A stretch of DNA of 64,000 bases from an uncultured Granulosicoccaceae bacterium (GCA_938035125.1 CALHNS010000032.1:33580-97579); one strand, 5' to 3'. Counted from the first letter of the stretch, positions 12,659 to 23,120 are shown. A program made the numbers and translations. The notes: generated from the letters alone by a model not told the origin.

Positions 12659-14032
12659 ATGAAGCAAACTCTAACTGCACTGGCGTGCCTTACATTACTG
12701 GGTTGCGGTGGATCAGGGGCATCCTTTGATACCACTCGAAACACAGCAATCCAAGAATGCTCCGCCGATGACCTAAAGTCGTGGGTTCAGCGCAACATGA
12801 ACGACTACTACCTCTTCTATGACGAGGTGCCTATTGTCGATGCCAGCGCATACGATGGCCCTGAAGATTTCGTGCGGGCCTTACGAGTTGCGCCTTATGA
12901 TCGATACAGCTACGTTACTGATCAATCGACCAACACCACCTTTTTTGAAGAAGGCAAACGCTTCGGATTCGGCATGCGAATTAAACGCACCGATGATCAG
13001 CGTCTGTATTTCAATTTGATTGAACCCTTATCACCTCTAGGTGCAACGCAGGCCGAGCGCGGAGATGAATTGCTGGCGATAAATGGTGTACCTCCCAATG
13101 GGTTCACTTCAGAATTCATTGCTAACGCTTTCGGCGAAGGTAATGACATTGTGGACGTGCGATTCACGTTGCGAAAACCTAACAGTAGAGAACCATTCGA
13201 TGTGGTGGTAACCAAAGCCACATACGATGTTAAGACAGTTCTGAATGTTGACGTGCTTAGCCATAACAATCATCGCGTCGGCTATTTAAATTTCCTCTCC
13301 TTTCTAGAAACTTCTAAACAGGAAATAGATGAGGCGTTTGTCGATTTTAAAGAAGAAGGCATCGATGAGCTGGTGCTTGATTTACGGCACAACCTAGGCG
13401 GTAGAATTTCAGTTGCCGAGCAAATCGGTAGCTTAATCGCTGGTAATGCAGTTAATAACACCACGTTCACCCGCTTTGCTTTCAATGATAAATACGCCAG
13501 CCGCAATACCGAATTCTCGTTCTCTGCACGCGATGGCGCTTTGAATTTACCGCGCGTGTACGTGCTAACCACAGCCGATACGTGCTCTGCATCTGAAATG
13601 GTGATCAATAGCCTACGGCCCTATATAGACGTGGTTACCATCGGTGATACCACCTGCGGCAAACCCTACGGCACCACCAGTGAAGAATACTGCGGCAAGA
13701 GCATGAACGCATTGGAAGTGGAATTATTGAATGCTGCCAATGTGGGTGGGTATTTTGATGGGCTACCGGCCGATTGCCCAATGGCAGAAGACTTAGCTCA
13801 ATCGCTTGGCAATCCCACAGAGAACTTACTTCGCACCGCTTTACATCACCTAGATACGGCTGAATGCGCAACGCATTTTTCAATTTTGGCTAACGGCACT
13901 GATGGCGCACTGAGTGCACGCGTTACCCCAAGCTTTGAAAAGCCACCAGCGATAACCCCAGCAACGCATGGCGAAGGCCCTGAGCTATTGGATCATCGCT
14001 ATGATGAGATACGCACCCTACTCATGAAATAG
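12659..14032 (+). CDS. S41 family peptidase, lipoprotein
   Basis: From the chosen ATG the protein has 457 residues and begins with a lipoprotein signal peptide, with lipobox LLGC just before a Gly/Ser-rich linker. The longer frame starting at 12623 would put twelve residues before this signal. The middle contains a PDZ-like segment (ERGDELLAINGVPP). The catalytic serine/lysine pair of C-terminal-processing proteases is visible: Ser310 in DTCSASEM and Lys335 in CGKPYG, 25 residues apart as usual. An extra Cys-rich C-terminal segment (TCGKPYG, EYCGK, DCPM, AECA) suggests disulfides. It should act at the outer membrane facing the periplasm or outside. Substrate unknown. Confidence 0.85.
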   Translation: MKQTLTALACLTLLGCGGSGASFDTTRNTAIQECSADDLKSWVQRNMNDYYLFYDEVPIVDASAYDGPEDFVRALRVAPYDRYSYVTDQSTNTTFFEEGKRFGFGMRIKRTDDQRLYFNLIEPLSPLGATQAERGDELLAINGVPPNGFTSEFIANAFGEGNDIVDVRFTLRKPNSREPFDVVVTKATYDVKTVLNVDVLSHNNHRVGYLNFLSFLETSKQEIDEAFVDFKEEGIDELVLDLRHNLGGRISVAEQIGSLIAGNAVNNTTFTRFAFNDKYASRNTEFSFSARDGALNLPRVYVLTTADTCSASEMVINSLRPYIDVVTIGDTTCGKPYGTTSEEYCGKSMNALEVELLNAANVGGYFDGLPADCPMAEDLAQSLGNPTENLLRTALHHLDTAECATHFSILANGTDGALSARVTPSFEKPPAITPATHGEGPELLDHRYDEIRTLLMK

Positions 14033-14078
14033 GTGCGATACTGACCAGCCAGATCTCTTCGGTTGAGCGCCAATTATT

Positions 14079-14747
14079 ATGAGCATCATCACTTTGGTTC
14101 GGCACGGTCAAGCCTCGGCAGGAACCGACAACTACGATCGACTGTCAACGCTTGGCCAACAGCAATCGAAATTGTTAGGCGATTGGTGGAAAAAGCTGGG
14201 CACGCAACCCGATGCCGCCTTTGCAGGCACCTTGGAACGCCAACAACACACAGCAAGCCTTGCCTTAGAACATGCGAATTTAAAACAACTTCGCGTAGAC
14301 ACCCTGCCCGATTTAAACGAATACAATCACAACGATATCGATGCGGCATTTGGTGAGGGCTTTTCAAGCGATAGCGGCATGGATTTAACGCTAGAAGACT
14401 ACCACGACATCATGGACCGATGGCGCAAGGCCCCGGCATCAAAGCTTGAGAATGTAGAGAGCTGGGATCAATTTATGTCTCGCGGAATGAACGCTTTACA
14501 ACATGCGCATGATGCACTTAACGGCGACGGTCATGCGCTCATGTTTACCTCCGGCGGCATCGTTGCAACCTTATTGGGAAATGTCCAAGATCACCCATTC
14601 CATGTAATCATCGATAACATTTGGTACATCCGCAATTCATCGGTGAGCACCGTACAATTTGATGGAAAAAAAGCGCATTTACTAGACTTTAATTGCGTAC
14701 CGCATTTAGACTGCCAGGCAGACAAAAAGCTCATCACACAAATTTAA
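14079..14747 (+). CDS. Histidine phosphatase family protein (phosphoglycerate mutase-like)
   Basis: A 222-residue protein with the phospho-acceptor motif LVRHGQAS (Arg8-His9-Gly10). The glutamate region (NEYNHND) and the C-terminal [13 protein letters not shown] are also present. The usual second catalytic histidine of the SHGG motif is replaced by a serine (TSGG), which is normal for one subgroup of this family. Substrate is unknown. It is followed after eight bases by the aminotransferase gene. Confidence 0.8.
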   Translation: MSIITLVRHGQASAGTDNYDRLSTLGQQQSKLLGDWWKKLGTQPDAAFAGTLERQQHTASLALEHANLKQLRVDTLPDLNEYNHNDIDAAFGEGFSSDSGMDLTLEDYHDIMDRWRKAPASKLENVESWDQFMSRGMNALQHAHDALNGDGHALMFTSGGIVATLLGNVQDHPFHVIIDNIWYIRNSSVSTVQFDGKKAHLLDFNCVPHLDCQADKKLITQI

Positions 14748-14755
14748 TCGGGACG

Positions 14756-16117
14756 ATGACCATGACCCAATCGCATCATGACGCAGACAAGCAATTTGCT
14801 TTGCACCCTTATACTCACTTAGCGAATCATCAAAAGCAAGAACCGTTTGTGGTTACTCGCGGCGATGGCGTATACGTTTACGATGATCACAACAATCGAT
14901 TATTGGAAGGTGTTTCAGGGCTATGGTGTACATCACTTGGCTTCAGTGAACAACGACTAATTGATGCAGCGGTTAAGCAACTGCAAACCTTGCCCTATTC
15001 GCATATGTTTGCGCACCGCTCTATGTTGCCCGCTATCGAACTGTCACAAAAATTAGTTGAAAGCGCACCCGAAGGTATCGGCAAAGCATTTCTAGTTAAC
15101 AGTGGGTCTGAAGCGGTAGATGCCGCCATAAAGTTCGCTTGGTATTACCAAAACGCTCGAGGCAAAAAGAATAAGAAAACTTTCATTGCGCGTAAACGTG
15201 CGTATCACGGCGTAACCGTTGCTTCAGGCAGCTTAACAGGCCTACCTTACGCACAAGATGGGTTTGATTTACCGGCCATTCCTGTCATACACGTGAACAC
15301 ACCTCACGCCTATCGTGAAGCGAAAAACGGTGAAACCGATGAAGCGTTTGCCAAACGACTAGCAGATGAATTAGAGGCCACAATAATAGAGGCAGGCGCT
15401 GACAACATCGCAGCCTTTATCGCAGAACCTGTAATGGGCGCTGGTGGTGTTTTAATACCGCCTGCAGACTATTTCGATCGTGTGCAAGCCATTCTTAAAA
15501 AGCACGACATTCTGTTCATTGCCGATGAAGTCATTACAGGTTTTGGTAGAACTGGGGAATGGTGGGGCTGTGATACCTACAACATAAAACCTGACATGAT
15601 CACCAGCGCAAAACAACTCTCAAGTGCATACCAGCCCATAGGTGCTGTGTTGGTGTCAAACGAGATGTACGATGCGTTCGAAGCCTACAGTTCAGAATTG
15701 GGTATGTTCGGTACGGGTAACACTTACGGCGGTCATCCAGTGGCATCAGCCGTTGCTTTAGAAACATTAAAAATTTATGAAGAACGCCAAATTGTAAATG
15801 CTGTAAAAGAACGTTCGCCACACTTTCTAGAGCGGCTGCAAGCGCTGCAAAATCACCCGTTAGTGGGCAATGCTCGTGGGGTGGGTTTAATTGGCGCTAT
15901 CGAATTAGTAAAAGACAAAGACAGCAAGGAGCAGTATGCGGCAAGCGATAAAATGAACGCACAAGTCGTGGCTGCTGCGCGCGATAAAGGCTTGGTGGTT
16001 CGTGCAACACCAGGTGACAGCATCGCATTTTGCCCCCCACTGATCATCAGCGACGATGAAATCGATGAGATGTTTGATGCCGTAAGCGATGCCTTATCGG
16101 TTGTGCAAAACCGTTAG
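14756..16117 (+). CDS. Class III aminotransferase (omega-amino acid/diamine:pyruvate type)
   Basis: A PLP enzyme of about 453 residues. Lys286 in TSAKQLSS is the cofactor lysine, and [12 protein letters not shown] is the classic class III aspartate segment. The N-terminus has [19 protein letters not shown], typical of the beta-alanine/taurine/putrescine:pyruvate group. Translation could start at ATG 14756 or ATG 14762; an upstream in-frame ATG at 14693 lies inside the preceding gene and was not used. The exact amine donor cannot be fixed; taurine--pyruvate activity would complement the xsc gene at 42 kb but this is only a possibility. Probably co-transcribed with the phosphatase. Confidence 0.85.
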   Translation: MTMTQSHHDADKQFALHPYTHLANHQKQEPFVVTRGDGVYVYDDHNNRLLEGVSGLWCTSLGFSEQRLIDAAVKQLQTLPYSHMFAHRSMLPAIELSQKLVESAPEGIGKAFLVNSGSEAVDAAIKFAWYYQNARGKKNKKTFIARKRAYHGVTVASGSLTGLPYAQDGFDLPAIPVIHVNTPHAYREAKNGETDEAFAKRLADELEATIIEAGADNIAAFIAEPVMGAGGVLIPPADYFDRVQAILKKHDILFIADEVITGFGRTGEWWGCDTYNIKPDMITSAKQLSSAYQPIGAVLVSNEMYDAFEAYSSELGMFGTGNTYGGHPVASAVALETLKIYEERQIVNAVKERSPHFLERLQALQNHPLVGNARGVGLIGAIELVKDKDSKEQYAASDKMNAQVVAAARDKGLVVRATPGDSIAFCPPLIISDDEIDEMFDAVSDALSVVQNR

Positions 16118-16137
16118 CTATCCAATTTTACCTAGGT

Positions 16138-16197
16138 GGATAACCCAGGAGCGGACAACCCCTAAGTAGACAATCCCGACGTAGACAACCTCGGAAA
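16138..16197. repeat. 15-bp degenerate tandem repeat over the 3' end of the sugar ATPase gene
   Basis: Four units with an exact 15-base period start at 16138, 16153, 16168 and 16183; the shared core is (G/A)GA(T/C)AA(C/T)C(C/T)C. Read on the minus strand the units encode an L-S-T/A pentapeptide motif. The ATPase stop codon lies inside the array, so the repeat continues beyond the coding end. Confidence 0.6.
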
Positions 16198-17265
16198 AGC
16201 CGATTCATCTTCAGCAAATAAATGACAGTTGGCAGCGTGAACGTTGACGTTCATGCTGCTGCCTTCTTTGGTATCGTCTAGGCCAGCGCGCTGAACAACA
16301 AAATTTTCTAATCCAGAGCATTGCCCATAAAGGTACGTAGAGCCGCCCAGTCGCTCTGCCACTTCCACTTGTAACGAAAGCGCAAAATCACCGCTGTTGT
16401 CACCTAAATCTTCAGGGCGCATACCTAAAGTAACCGCAGAACCTGCTACCGCGTTCTCGGCATTCACCGGCAAAGTAATGGTTTGCCCATCCACATCTAT
16501 AACAGCGGACGTGGCCGAGCCTTCTTTCAGCGTTGCCTTTATAAAATTCATTTTTGGCGAACCAATAAAGCCTGCCACGAATAAATTTTTCGGATGATGA
16601 TAAAGCTCTAACGGGCTTCCAACTTGCTCAACATGGCCCAGTCGCAACACCACGATTCTGTCGGCCATGGTCATGGCCTCCACTTGGTCGTGGGTGACGT
16701 AAATCATCGTGGCGCCGATTTGCTCATGAAGCTTTGCAATTTGCAATCGCATTTCGACACGAAGTTCGGCGTCTAGATTTGATAACGGCTCGTCAAACAA
16801 GAACACTTCAGGTTCTCGCACAATTGCCCGCCCAATAGCCACACGTTGACGCTGGCCACCGGATAAATTCTTCGGTTTACGATCTAGGAGCTTATCGAGT
16901 TGCAGTGTTTTAGCAGCCTTTGCCACCTTCTCGGCTACTTCCTCTTTATCTACCCCCGTCATTTTCAGACCAAACCCCATGTTCTGCTCAACCGTCATGT
17001 GGGGATATAGAGCGTAGGATTGAAATACCATGGCGATGCCGCGATCTACCGCCTCTGTGTGCGTAACGTCTTGATCACCGATATGGATTGAGCCAGATGA
17101 AAGCGTTTCAAGCCCTGCTACCAAACGAAGTAACGTTGATTTACCGCAACCTGATGGGCCTACAAAAACAATGAATTCACCACTGTTAAGCTGAAGATCA
17201 ATGCCGTGAATGACAGTGACATCACCAAAACTTTTGACCGCTTGCTTTAGTTCAACGTTTGACAC
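16162..17265 (-). CDS. Sugar ABC transporter ATP-binding protein (MalK/UgpC type)
   Basis: The 367-residue protein powers import by a carbohydrate ABC transporter from the cytoplasmic side. It has Walker A GPSGCGKST, signature LSGGQRQRVAIGRA, Walker B FLFDEPLSNLD, the switch YVTHDQVEAMTMADRI, and a C-terminal TOBE region containing GMRPEDLG. The start is GTG with AGGAAG eight bases upstream. It is divergent from galK and, with the binding protein and permeases at 21.9-25.0 kb (which have no ATPase of their own), very likely completes the galactoside importer. The extreme C-terminus is made of a short repeated pentapeptide encoded by a DNA tandem repeat. Confidence 0.9.
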   Translation of the reverse strand: MSNVELKQAVKSFGDVTVIHGIDLQLNSGEFIVFVGPSGCGKSTLLRLVAGLETLSSGSIHIGDQDVTHTEAVDRGIAMVFQSYALYPHMTVEQNMGFGLKMTGVDKEEVAEKVAKAAKTLQLDKLLDRKPKNLSGGQRQRVAIGRAIVREPEVFLFDEPLSNLDAELRVEMRLQIAKLHEQIGATMIYVTHDQVEAMTMADRIVVLRLGHVEQVGSPLELYHHPKNLFVAGFIGSPKMNFIKATLKEGSATSAVIDVDGQTITLPVNAENAVAGSAVTLGMRPEDLGDNSGDFALSLQVEVAERLGGSTYLYGQCSGLENFVVQRAGLDDTKEGSSMNVNVHAANCHLFAEDESAFPRLSTSGLST

Positions 17266-17402
17266 AGATAAAGCTTCCTGAAAAATTTATGATTTAAGAG
17301 GCTATGGGTATCTTAATCCATGCACTCTATACTGACACAAAAGATATACTGCCGCAAAACCACCTGACCTCAACTCACTCATTGTCGCGCAAACCAATCA
17401 AC

Positions 17403-18596
17403 ATGACTCATTCATCTGCATCCTTTGACCTGCCCCAACTGGAGCGGCTATTTAACGAAAAATTTGGCGAACAAATCGACAACAGTCCTGTCAGTTTTCA
17501 CGCACCAGGGCGCGTCAATCTCATTGGAGAGCACACCGATTACACCGGCGGCATGGTGTTCCCCTGCGCTATTGATCGAGGCACACTGTTGCTGATTCGT
17601 CGCAATAATACGAATCAGTTTCGTTTTGCATCGACTAACTTTGATTTCTCAACCGAACTGCCTGCCGCCGAGATCAGTAAAGCTCAAGGCGATAGCTGGG
17701 TAAATTACCCGCTGGGTGTTATCGATCAATTCAAAAAACGCGGAATCAATCTTGACGGGTTGGATTGTTTGTATTCAGGCAACGTACCGAATGGTGCCGG
17801 GCTTAGCTCATCAGCATCTATTGAAGTGGTCACCGCATTCGCCATAAACGAGCTATTCAATGCAAGCTTAGATAACATCGAACTTGTGAAAATCTCACAA
17901 GCAGCTGAAAACGAATTCGTTGGCATGCAATGCGGAATCATGGACCAATTCGCCGTGGCGATGGGCAAACAAAACCATGCCCTTATGCTGAACTGCCAAA
18001 CGCTACATTATCGCCATGTGCCATTAAATCTAGACGATCACGCCATCGTACTGATCAATACCAATCAACGCCGCGAGCTAAACGAATCGGCTTACAACGA
18101 TCGCGTAGCCGAGTGTCAACGAGCCTTAACGATCGTTCAGCAGCGAGTAGATGTAAATTCGCTTGGTGAATTGCGCATGGAAGATTTTGAAACCACTGAA
18201 GATCTATTTACTGACGACCCGCTCGCCTACCGCCGCGCACGACACGTATGCTCTGAAAATACCCGAGTAACCGCTGCGGTTGATGCGTTAGAAAATAACG
18301 ACCTAAACGCCTTTGGAGCCATGATGAAACAATCACACCAATCGCTAAGGGACGATTTCGAGGTGTCAAGTAAACCGCTGGATACGCTGGTCGATTTGGC
18401 GTCAAAACATCCTGGTGTGCTGGGAGCTCGCCTAACTGGAGCTGGTTTCGGCGGCTGCACGGTCAATCTAATGCATCAAGATGCGCTGGCTACGTTCGAA
18501 AACGCCGTTGCCAACGATTATCAGCAAGCGACTGGATTGACGGCCGATTTCTACATAATAAAACCCAGCGATGGCGTTGGAGAGATGACATCATGA
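17403..18596 (+). CDS. galK: Galactokinase
   Basis: A 397-residue GHMP kinase that phosphorylates galactose to galactose-1-phosphate. The signature GRVNLIGEHTDYTGG lies near the N-terminus. The ATP-binding NGAGLSSSAS and the C-terminal GAGFGGCTVN are intact. The start at 17403 puts DLPQLERLFNEKFG at the proper N-terminus; a longer frame to 17304 adds residues not seen in galactokinases. Its stop overlaps the galT start (ATGA), so the two should be translationally coupled. Confidence 0.95.
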   Translation: MTHSSASFDLPQLERLFNEKFGEQIDNSPVSFHAPGRVNLIGEHTDYTGGMVFPCAIDRGTLLLIRRNNTNQFRFASTNFDFSTELPAAEISKAQGDSWVNYPLGVIDQFKKRGINLDGLDCLYSGNVPNGAGLSSSASIEVVTAFAINELFNASLDNIELVKISQAAENEFVGMQCGIMDQFAVAMGKQNHALMLNCQTLHYRHVPLNLDDHAIVLINTNQRRELNESAYNDRVAECQRALTIVQQRVDVNSLGELRMEDFETTEDLFTDDPLAYRRARHVCSENTRVTAAVDALENNDLNAFGAMMKQSHQSLRDDFEVSSKPLDTLVDLASKHPGVLGARLTGAGFGGCTVNLMHQDALATFENAVANDYQQATGLTADFYIIKPSDGVGEMTS

Positions 18597-19609
18597 GCGG
18601 TCCTTGGGAACGTCGCTGGCATCCGTTATTGGACGAGTGGGTCATTATTTCCTCATCATCGGCCTCTCGGCCTTGGTCGGGCGCTAAAGCCAACGCCAAA
18701 ACCACAGCGCTTGCCAAACACGACGCCAGCTGCTTTCTTTGCCCAGGTGTTACCCGAGCCAGTGGGGAGAAAAACCCTGACTACACCGGGCCATTCGCGT
18801 TTGACAATGATTTTGCAACCTTTGCCAGCCACGCACCCCAAACCAATGACACCCAATCACTGTTCGCAACCACTGCACCTGCAGATGGTCGCTGCCGTGT
18901 TTTGTGTTGGAGCGAACGCCACGACATGACCTTAGCCGATCTGCCGGTATCGGCGATGGCAAGCATCACTCAATTATGGCGTGATGAATTTGAACTTCTG
19001 CAAGCGAATCCTGCGGTAAAACAAGCGCTGTTATTTGAAAACAAAGGCGTTGAAATTGGCGTATCGAATTTGCACCCGCACGGTCAAGCGTATGGGTTGC
19101 CGTTTGTATCAGCGCATGCACAGCGAATGCGCGATGCTCAAGCTCGTTACGCCAACCAACACAAACAAAATTTACTCATCAGCATGCTTGAACACGATTC
19201 GGTACAAAATGCTTTAGTGGTAGAAAAAGCCACTCATTGGAGCGTATTGGTGCCATTTGCTGCACGCTTCGCCTATGAAACTTGGATTGTGCCGCATCAA
19301 GCGGTAACCAATTTATCAGGCTTAAGCGATGATGCGCTTTTGGAATTGGGCGAGGTGTATCACCGCCAAGCACAACGTTACGATGAACTGTTTCAGCGTC
19401 AATCGCCTAACATTACTCACTTTCATAATGCTCCGTGCGACGACGATGCCAACAACCAGCACTGGTGTTTTCACATGGCGTTTCAGCCGCCGCTACGTGA
19501 ACCCGATAAATTGAAATACTTAGGCGGTTTTGAATCCGCTGCTGGCAACATCACCAACCCTGTACAACCTGAAGTGGCCGCAGGTCGACTCCGAGAACTT
19601 GGCATTTAA
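18593..19609 (+). CDS. galT: Galactose-1-phosphate uridylyltransferase
   Basis: A 338-residue enzyme that exchanges galactose-1-phosphate and UDP-glucose. The active-site motif is HPHGQ, with His161 and His163; the second histidine carries the uridylyl group in the family. The N-terminus has CFLCPGVTRASGE (zinc-type cysteines) and the C-terminus FHNAPCDD followed by HWCFHMAFQPPL. It overlaps galK by four bases and is followed after six bases by the beta-galactosidase gene. No UDP-galactose epimerase gene is in the window. Confidence 0.95.
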   Translation: MSGPWERRWHPLLDEWVIISSSSASRPWSGAKANAKTTALAKHDASCFLCPGVTRASGEKNPDYTGPFAFDNDFATFASHAPQTNDTQSLFATTAPADGRCRVLCWSERHDMTLADLPVSAMASITQLWRDEFELLQANPAVKQALLFENKGVEIGVSNLHPHGQAYGLPFVSAHAQRMRDAQARYANQHKQNLLISMLEHDSVQNALVVEKATHWSVLVPFAARFAYETWIVPHQAVTNLSGLSDDALLELGEVYHRQAQRYDELFQRQSPNITHFHNAPCDDDANNQHWCFHMAFQPPLREPDKLKYLGGFESAAGNITNPVQPEVAAGRLRELGI

Positions 19610-19615
19610 CACCCA

Positions 19616-21613
19616 ATGACTGAAAGCTTCCACAGCGTGCCGCGTTTAGGCGTTTGTTATTACCCAGAACATTGGCCAGAAGAAAATTGGGCCAATGATG
19701 CTAAGCAAATGTTTGCGATGGGTATTCGAACGGTACGCATCGGTGAATTTGCGTGGAGCCGATTAGAAGCCACACCTGGGGTGCTAACGTTTGATTGGCT
19801 AACCCGCGCAATAGATTCCTTACACACCGCAGGCCTATCCATTATTCTTGGCACACCCACCGCCACCCCCCCGCGATGGATGCTGGACAAACACCCTGAT
19901 ATGCTGGCCATTGATGAACACGGGCATGCACGCGGTTTTGGCTCCAGACGACACTATTGCTTTTCTTACCAGCCCTATTGGGCCGAGTGCGAACGCATTG
20001 TTACGGCCATGGCGAAGGCCTACGGCGAACACCCAGGCATCGTGGCCTGGCAAACCGATAACGAATACGGTTGCCACGACACCATTCCAAGCTATTCAGA
20101 TGCTGCGTTAAAAGGGTTTCAACAATGGTGTGCGAAACAGTACAGCTCCATTGATGATTTGAACACCGAATGGGGCAATGTGTTTTGGAGCATGGAATAC
20201 AACGCGTTCGATCAAATTGGCTTCCCGGTGGCAGCTGTTACCGAAACCAACCCTGCCCATCGATTAGCGTTTTGGCGTTATTCATCCGATCAAGTCGTTG
20301 CGTTTAATCAAGTACAAACTCGCATTCTTAAAAAACTTTCCCCAGGGCGAGATCTTGTTCATAACTACATGGGCAACTTCACCCAATTTGATCACCACGC
20401 AGTGGCCAAAGATTTAACCGTTGCCAGCTGGGACAACTACCCATTAGGTTTTCTCACCCGTGATGGTTACACCGAAGTAGAACAGGCCACCTACTTACGA
20501 ACGGGTCATCCCGATAGCTCAGCCTTTCATCATGATTTATATCGGGGTTGTAACCACGGTCGGTGGTGGCTTATGGAACAACAACCTGGCCCCGTGAATT
20601 GGGCACCCTACAACCCCGCTCCGTTAAACGGCATGGTGCGTTTTTGGGGCTGGGAAGCCATCGCACACGGTGCCGAAGTGGTGAGTTATTTTCGCTGGCG
20701 GCAAGCGCCTTACGCGCAAGAACAAATGCATACAGGGCTTTGCAGGCCCGATGGCACGCTTGACTCTGGCGGGCTTGAGGTAAGCGTTTTAGGGGAAGAA
20801 TTACTTAAGCTACAAGCGGCAAAAGAAAACGATACGGTGTTCCAACCCGCACAGGCATCGGTTGCGCTGGTGTTAGATTATGTTGGGTTAGAAGCTCAAC
20901 GCATTCAACAACCCGATGGAAAAACATTCGACCCGTTTCGTTTTGCCCAACAGGTTTATAGCGCCTGCCGCCAATTGGGCGTAGACCTAGACATCATTCC
21001 AACCGATGCCGACTTATCAAACTACAAAGTCGTCTTATTGACGTCTAATACCATCAGCGATGCATCGTTTTGTGAAAAATTGAAAGCGTGTTCGGCGCAC
21101 GTGGTGCTGATGCCGCGCACAGGCAGTAAAACATCAAATAACGGCATACCATCGCAACTGGCACCAGGTGTATTTCAATCGCTCTTACCTGTGAAAGTGA
21201 TTCGCAGCGAATCTCTGCCCGATTTTGTGCAGTTGAGCACCCCAATGGGCTGGGTTGCACAACATTGGCGGGAAACCATTGAATCTTCCATCACCCCGCA
21301 AACCACCTTTGATGATGGGGTGGGGTTTTATTATCAACAAGGTCGCATGCACTATGTAAACGCGTGCCTTAACGAACCCAGCTTAGTCGATTGGCTAGAA
21401 ACGTTTTTCAAACAACGAACGATTGAAACCATTCGATTGCCGAGCGGTGTTCGCATCAAAAAAACACAGGGCGCAACATGGGTGTTTAACTTTGGACCAG
21501 ATTCAATTGATATTCAAACCGAAAATATTTTTATCGGCTCGTCGAGGTTACCACCTGGTGAGTTAGCGGCCTTACGCCCGGGTCACTTCAGCGTGCAAAG
21601 CAACGATTTATAA
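19616..21613 (+). CDS. GH42 family beta-galactosidase
   Basis: A 665-residue enzyme of glycoside hydrolase family 42. It opens with LGVCYYPEHWPEENWANDA, then IRTVRIGEFAWSRLE, both typical. The acid/base is Glu150 in WQTDNEYGC and the nucleophile is Glu321 in WWLMEQQPGPVNW. A Trp-rich segment (RGCNHGRWW) precedes the nucleophile. The trimerisation and C-terminal beta domains follow. There is no signal peptide, so it is cytoplasmic and works on imported beta-galactosides, releasing galactose for GalK and GalT. It is the last gene of a tight galK-galT-bga run. Confidence 0.95.
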   Translation: MTESFHSVPRLGVCYYPEHWPEENWANDAKQMFAMGIRTVRIGEFAWSRLEATPGVLTFDWLTRAIDSLHTAGLSIILGTPTATPPRWMLDKHPDMLAIDEHGHARGFGSRRHYCFSYQPYWAECERIVTAMAKAYGEHPGIVAWQTDNEYGCHDTIPSYSDAALKGFQQWCAKQYSSIDDLNTEWGNVFWSMEYNAFDQIGFPVAAVTETNPAHRLAFWRYSSDQVVAFNQVQTRILKKLSPGRDLVHNYMGNFTQFDHHAVAKDLTVASWDNYPLGFLTRDGYTEVEQATYLRTGHPDSSAFHHDLYRGCNHGRWWLMEQQPGPVNWAPYNPAPLNGMVRFWGWEAIAHGAEVVSYFRWRQAPYAQEQMHTGLCRPDGTLDSGGLEVSVLGEELLKLQAAKENDTVFQPAQASVALVLDYVGLEAQRIQQPDGKTFDPFRFAQQVYSACRQLGVDLDIIPTDADLSNYKVVLLTSNTISDASFCEKLKACSAHVVLMPRTGSKTSNNGIPSQLAPGVFQSLLPVKVIRSESLPDFVQLSTPMGWVAQHWRETIESSITPQTTFDDGVGFYYQQGRMHYVNACLNEPSLVDWLETFFKQRTIETIRLPSGVRIKKTQGATWVFNFGPDSIDIQTENIFIGSSRLPPGELAALRPGHFSVQSNDL

Positions 21614-21730
21614 TGACTCGTTGGGTCGTGCGTTTCAGGCGAATTCACTCCATTTTTGCTAACTGAGCATCATTTGCCGCTAAATCGTTCCTCAGTATCG
21701 CAAAAGAGCGGTACTTTGCGGCTTATTCGA

Positions 21731-21805
21731 TTGACTTGGCATCACCAGTTATCAGATGATATAGGGGTACGAATTAATCATGTACACGATACGGTTATCC
21801 CGTAT
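21731..21805 (+). promoter_or_regulatory. Candidate promoter and palindromic operator of the binding-protein gene
   Basis: TTGACT at 21731-21736 is followed 18 bases later by GATGAT, a plausible but imperfect sigma-70 pair. Downstream lies the palindrome ATACGG-N5-CCGTAT at 21789-21805, placed where a repressor could block elongation. A good GGAGAG ribosome site precedes the ATG at 21862. No LacI/GntR-type regulator gene is nearby. Other than this, the 248-base gap shows nothing. Confidence 0.35.
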
Positions 21806-21861
21806 ACCAATCTGATACCGGCATAGAGCCTACTTAGATTCAATCTTGGAGAGAACACACA

Positions 21862-23097
21862 ATGTTTACACCCCTAGTTCGCACAGCAACGGCTGTGTTA
21901 ACAGCGGCCATCATTAGCGCTCCCGCTATGGCAGCTGATCTTGTCATCAACTACGACGATTTAAACGCAGCACCCAAAGAAGCGTTTGAAACAGCCGTAG
22001 CTAAGTTTCAAGAAGCTAACCCTGACATCAACGTTATTGTTAACAACACTGACCGCGAAGCTCACAAAACAGCCATTCGTAACTTCTTAAGTGCCGATGC
22101 ACCTGATGTTACTTCTTGGTACCCCGGTAACCGCATGGCACCTTTCGTCGATGCAGGTCAGTTCGAAGATATTTCCGATTTATGGGAATCTGAAGGTTGG
22201 TCAGACGCATTGGCATCAACTAAGCCATCAATGACTCGTGACGGCAAGCAATGGGGTGTTCCGTACACCTATTACCAGTGGGGCATCTACTACCGCTCTG
22301 ACATCTTCGCTGACAACAACATCACACCTCCAACCACTTGGGACGAGTTACTCTCAGCATCAGCTGCATTGAAAGAAGCTGGCGTTACTCCTTTCACCAT
22401 TGGTACTAAGTTCTTATGGACAGCAGCTGGTGTATTCGACTACCTAAACCTTCGTACTAACGGCTACGACGTTCACAACGACCTAACCGCCGGTAAGATC
22501 AAGTACACCGATCCACGCATCGTTGATGTATTCGAAAAGTGGAAAGAATTGGTTGAGCCTGGTTACTTTGTAGAAAATCACGCCACTATGTCTTGGCAGG
22601 AAGCACTAGCACCTTTCATTCAAGGCGAAGCGGCTATGTACGTTATGGGTAACTTCTCTGTTGCTGCTATGCGTGAAGGTGGTTTAACTGATGATCAAAT
22701 CGATTACATCCCCTTCCCAACTATCAACCCTGATGTGGCTCGTGCAGAAGAAGCACCAACCGATGCGTTCTTCATCCCTGCGAATGCGAAGAATAAAGAA
22801 GATGCAAAGAAATTCTTGAAATTCGTTGTTGATGCTGACGTTCAAACTGAATGGAATGCAACACTAGGCCAGTTGCCTATCAACAAGAACGCAACTCCGG
22901 GTGACGATAAGTTTATCCAGAAAGGTTTTGAAACAGTGAGCACCGCTGCAGGCCTTGCGCAGTTCTATGATCGTGATGCGCCAGCTGAAATGGCCAAAGC
23001 GGGCATGGAAGGCTTCCAAGAGTTCATGGTTAAGCCTGAGCGTATGGATGACATCCTTAAGCGTTTAGACAAAGTTCAGGAACGTGTATACAAGTAA
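21862..23097 (+). CDS. Extracellular solute-binding protein of a sugar ABC transporter
   Basis: A 411-residue periplasmic binding protein of the family 1 (MalE/UgpB-like) type. The Sec signal peptide ends at about residue 24 (ISAPAMA-AD). The mature start (LVINYDDLNAAPKEAFETA) and DAPDVTSWYPGNRMAPFVDAG are typical, and many tryptophans and tyrosines (YTYYQWGIYYRSD) could stack on sugar rings. Codon use looks biased toward that of highly expressed genes compared with neighbours. With the two permeases and the ATPase at 16.2 kb it should take up a beta-galactoside; this is inferred from the adjacent beta-galactosidase. Confidence 0.9.
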   Translation: MFTPLVRTATAVLTAAIISAPAMAADLVINYDDLNAAPKEAFETAVAKFQEANPDINVIVNNTDREAHKTAIRNFLSADAPDVTSWYPGNRMAPFVDAGQFEDISDLWESEGWSDALASTKPSMTRDGKQWGVPYTYYQWGIYYRSDIFADNNITPPTTWDELLSASAALKEAGVTPFTIGTKFLWTAAGVFDYLNLRTNGYDVHNDLTAGKIKYTDPRIVDVFEKWKELVEPGYFVENHATMSWQEALAPFIQGEAAMYVMGNFSVAAMREGGLTDDQIDYIPFPTINPDVARAEEAPTDAFFIPANAKNKEDAKKFLKFVVDADVQTEWNATLGQLPINKNATPGDDKFIQKGFETVSTAAGLAQFYDRDAPAEMAKAGMEGFQEFMVKPERMDDILKRLDKVQERVYK

Positions 23098-23120
23098 GAG
23101 TTAACTTAAGCTTGACTCAA

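Noticed and set aside
17259..17290. TTGACA near the divergent ATPase/galK region as a galK promoter
   Set aside because: The hexamer starts within the ATPase start codon region and no suitable -10 is found at 16-18 bases.
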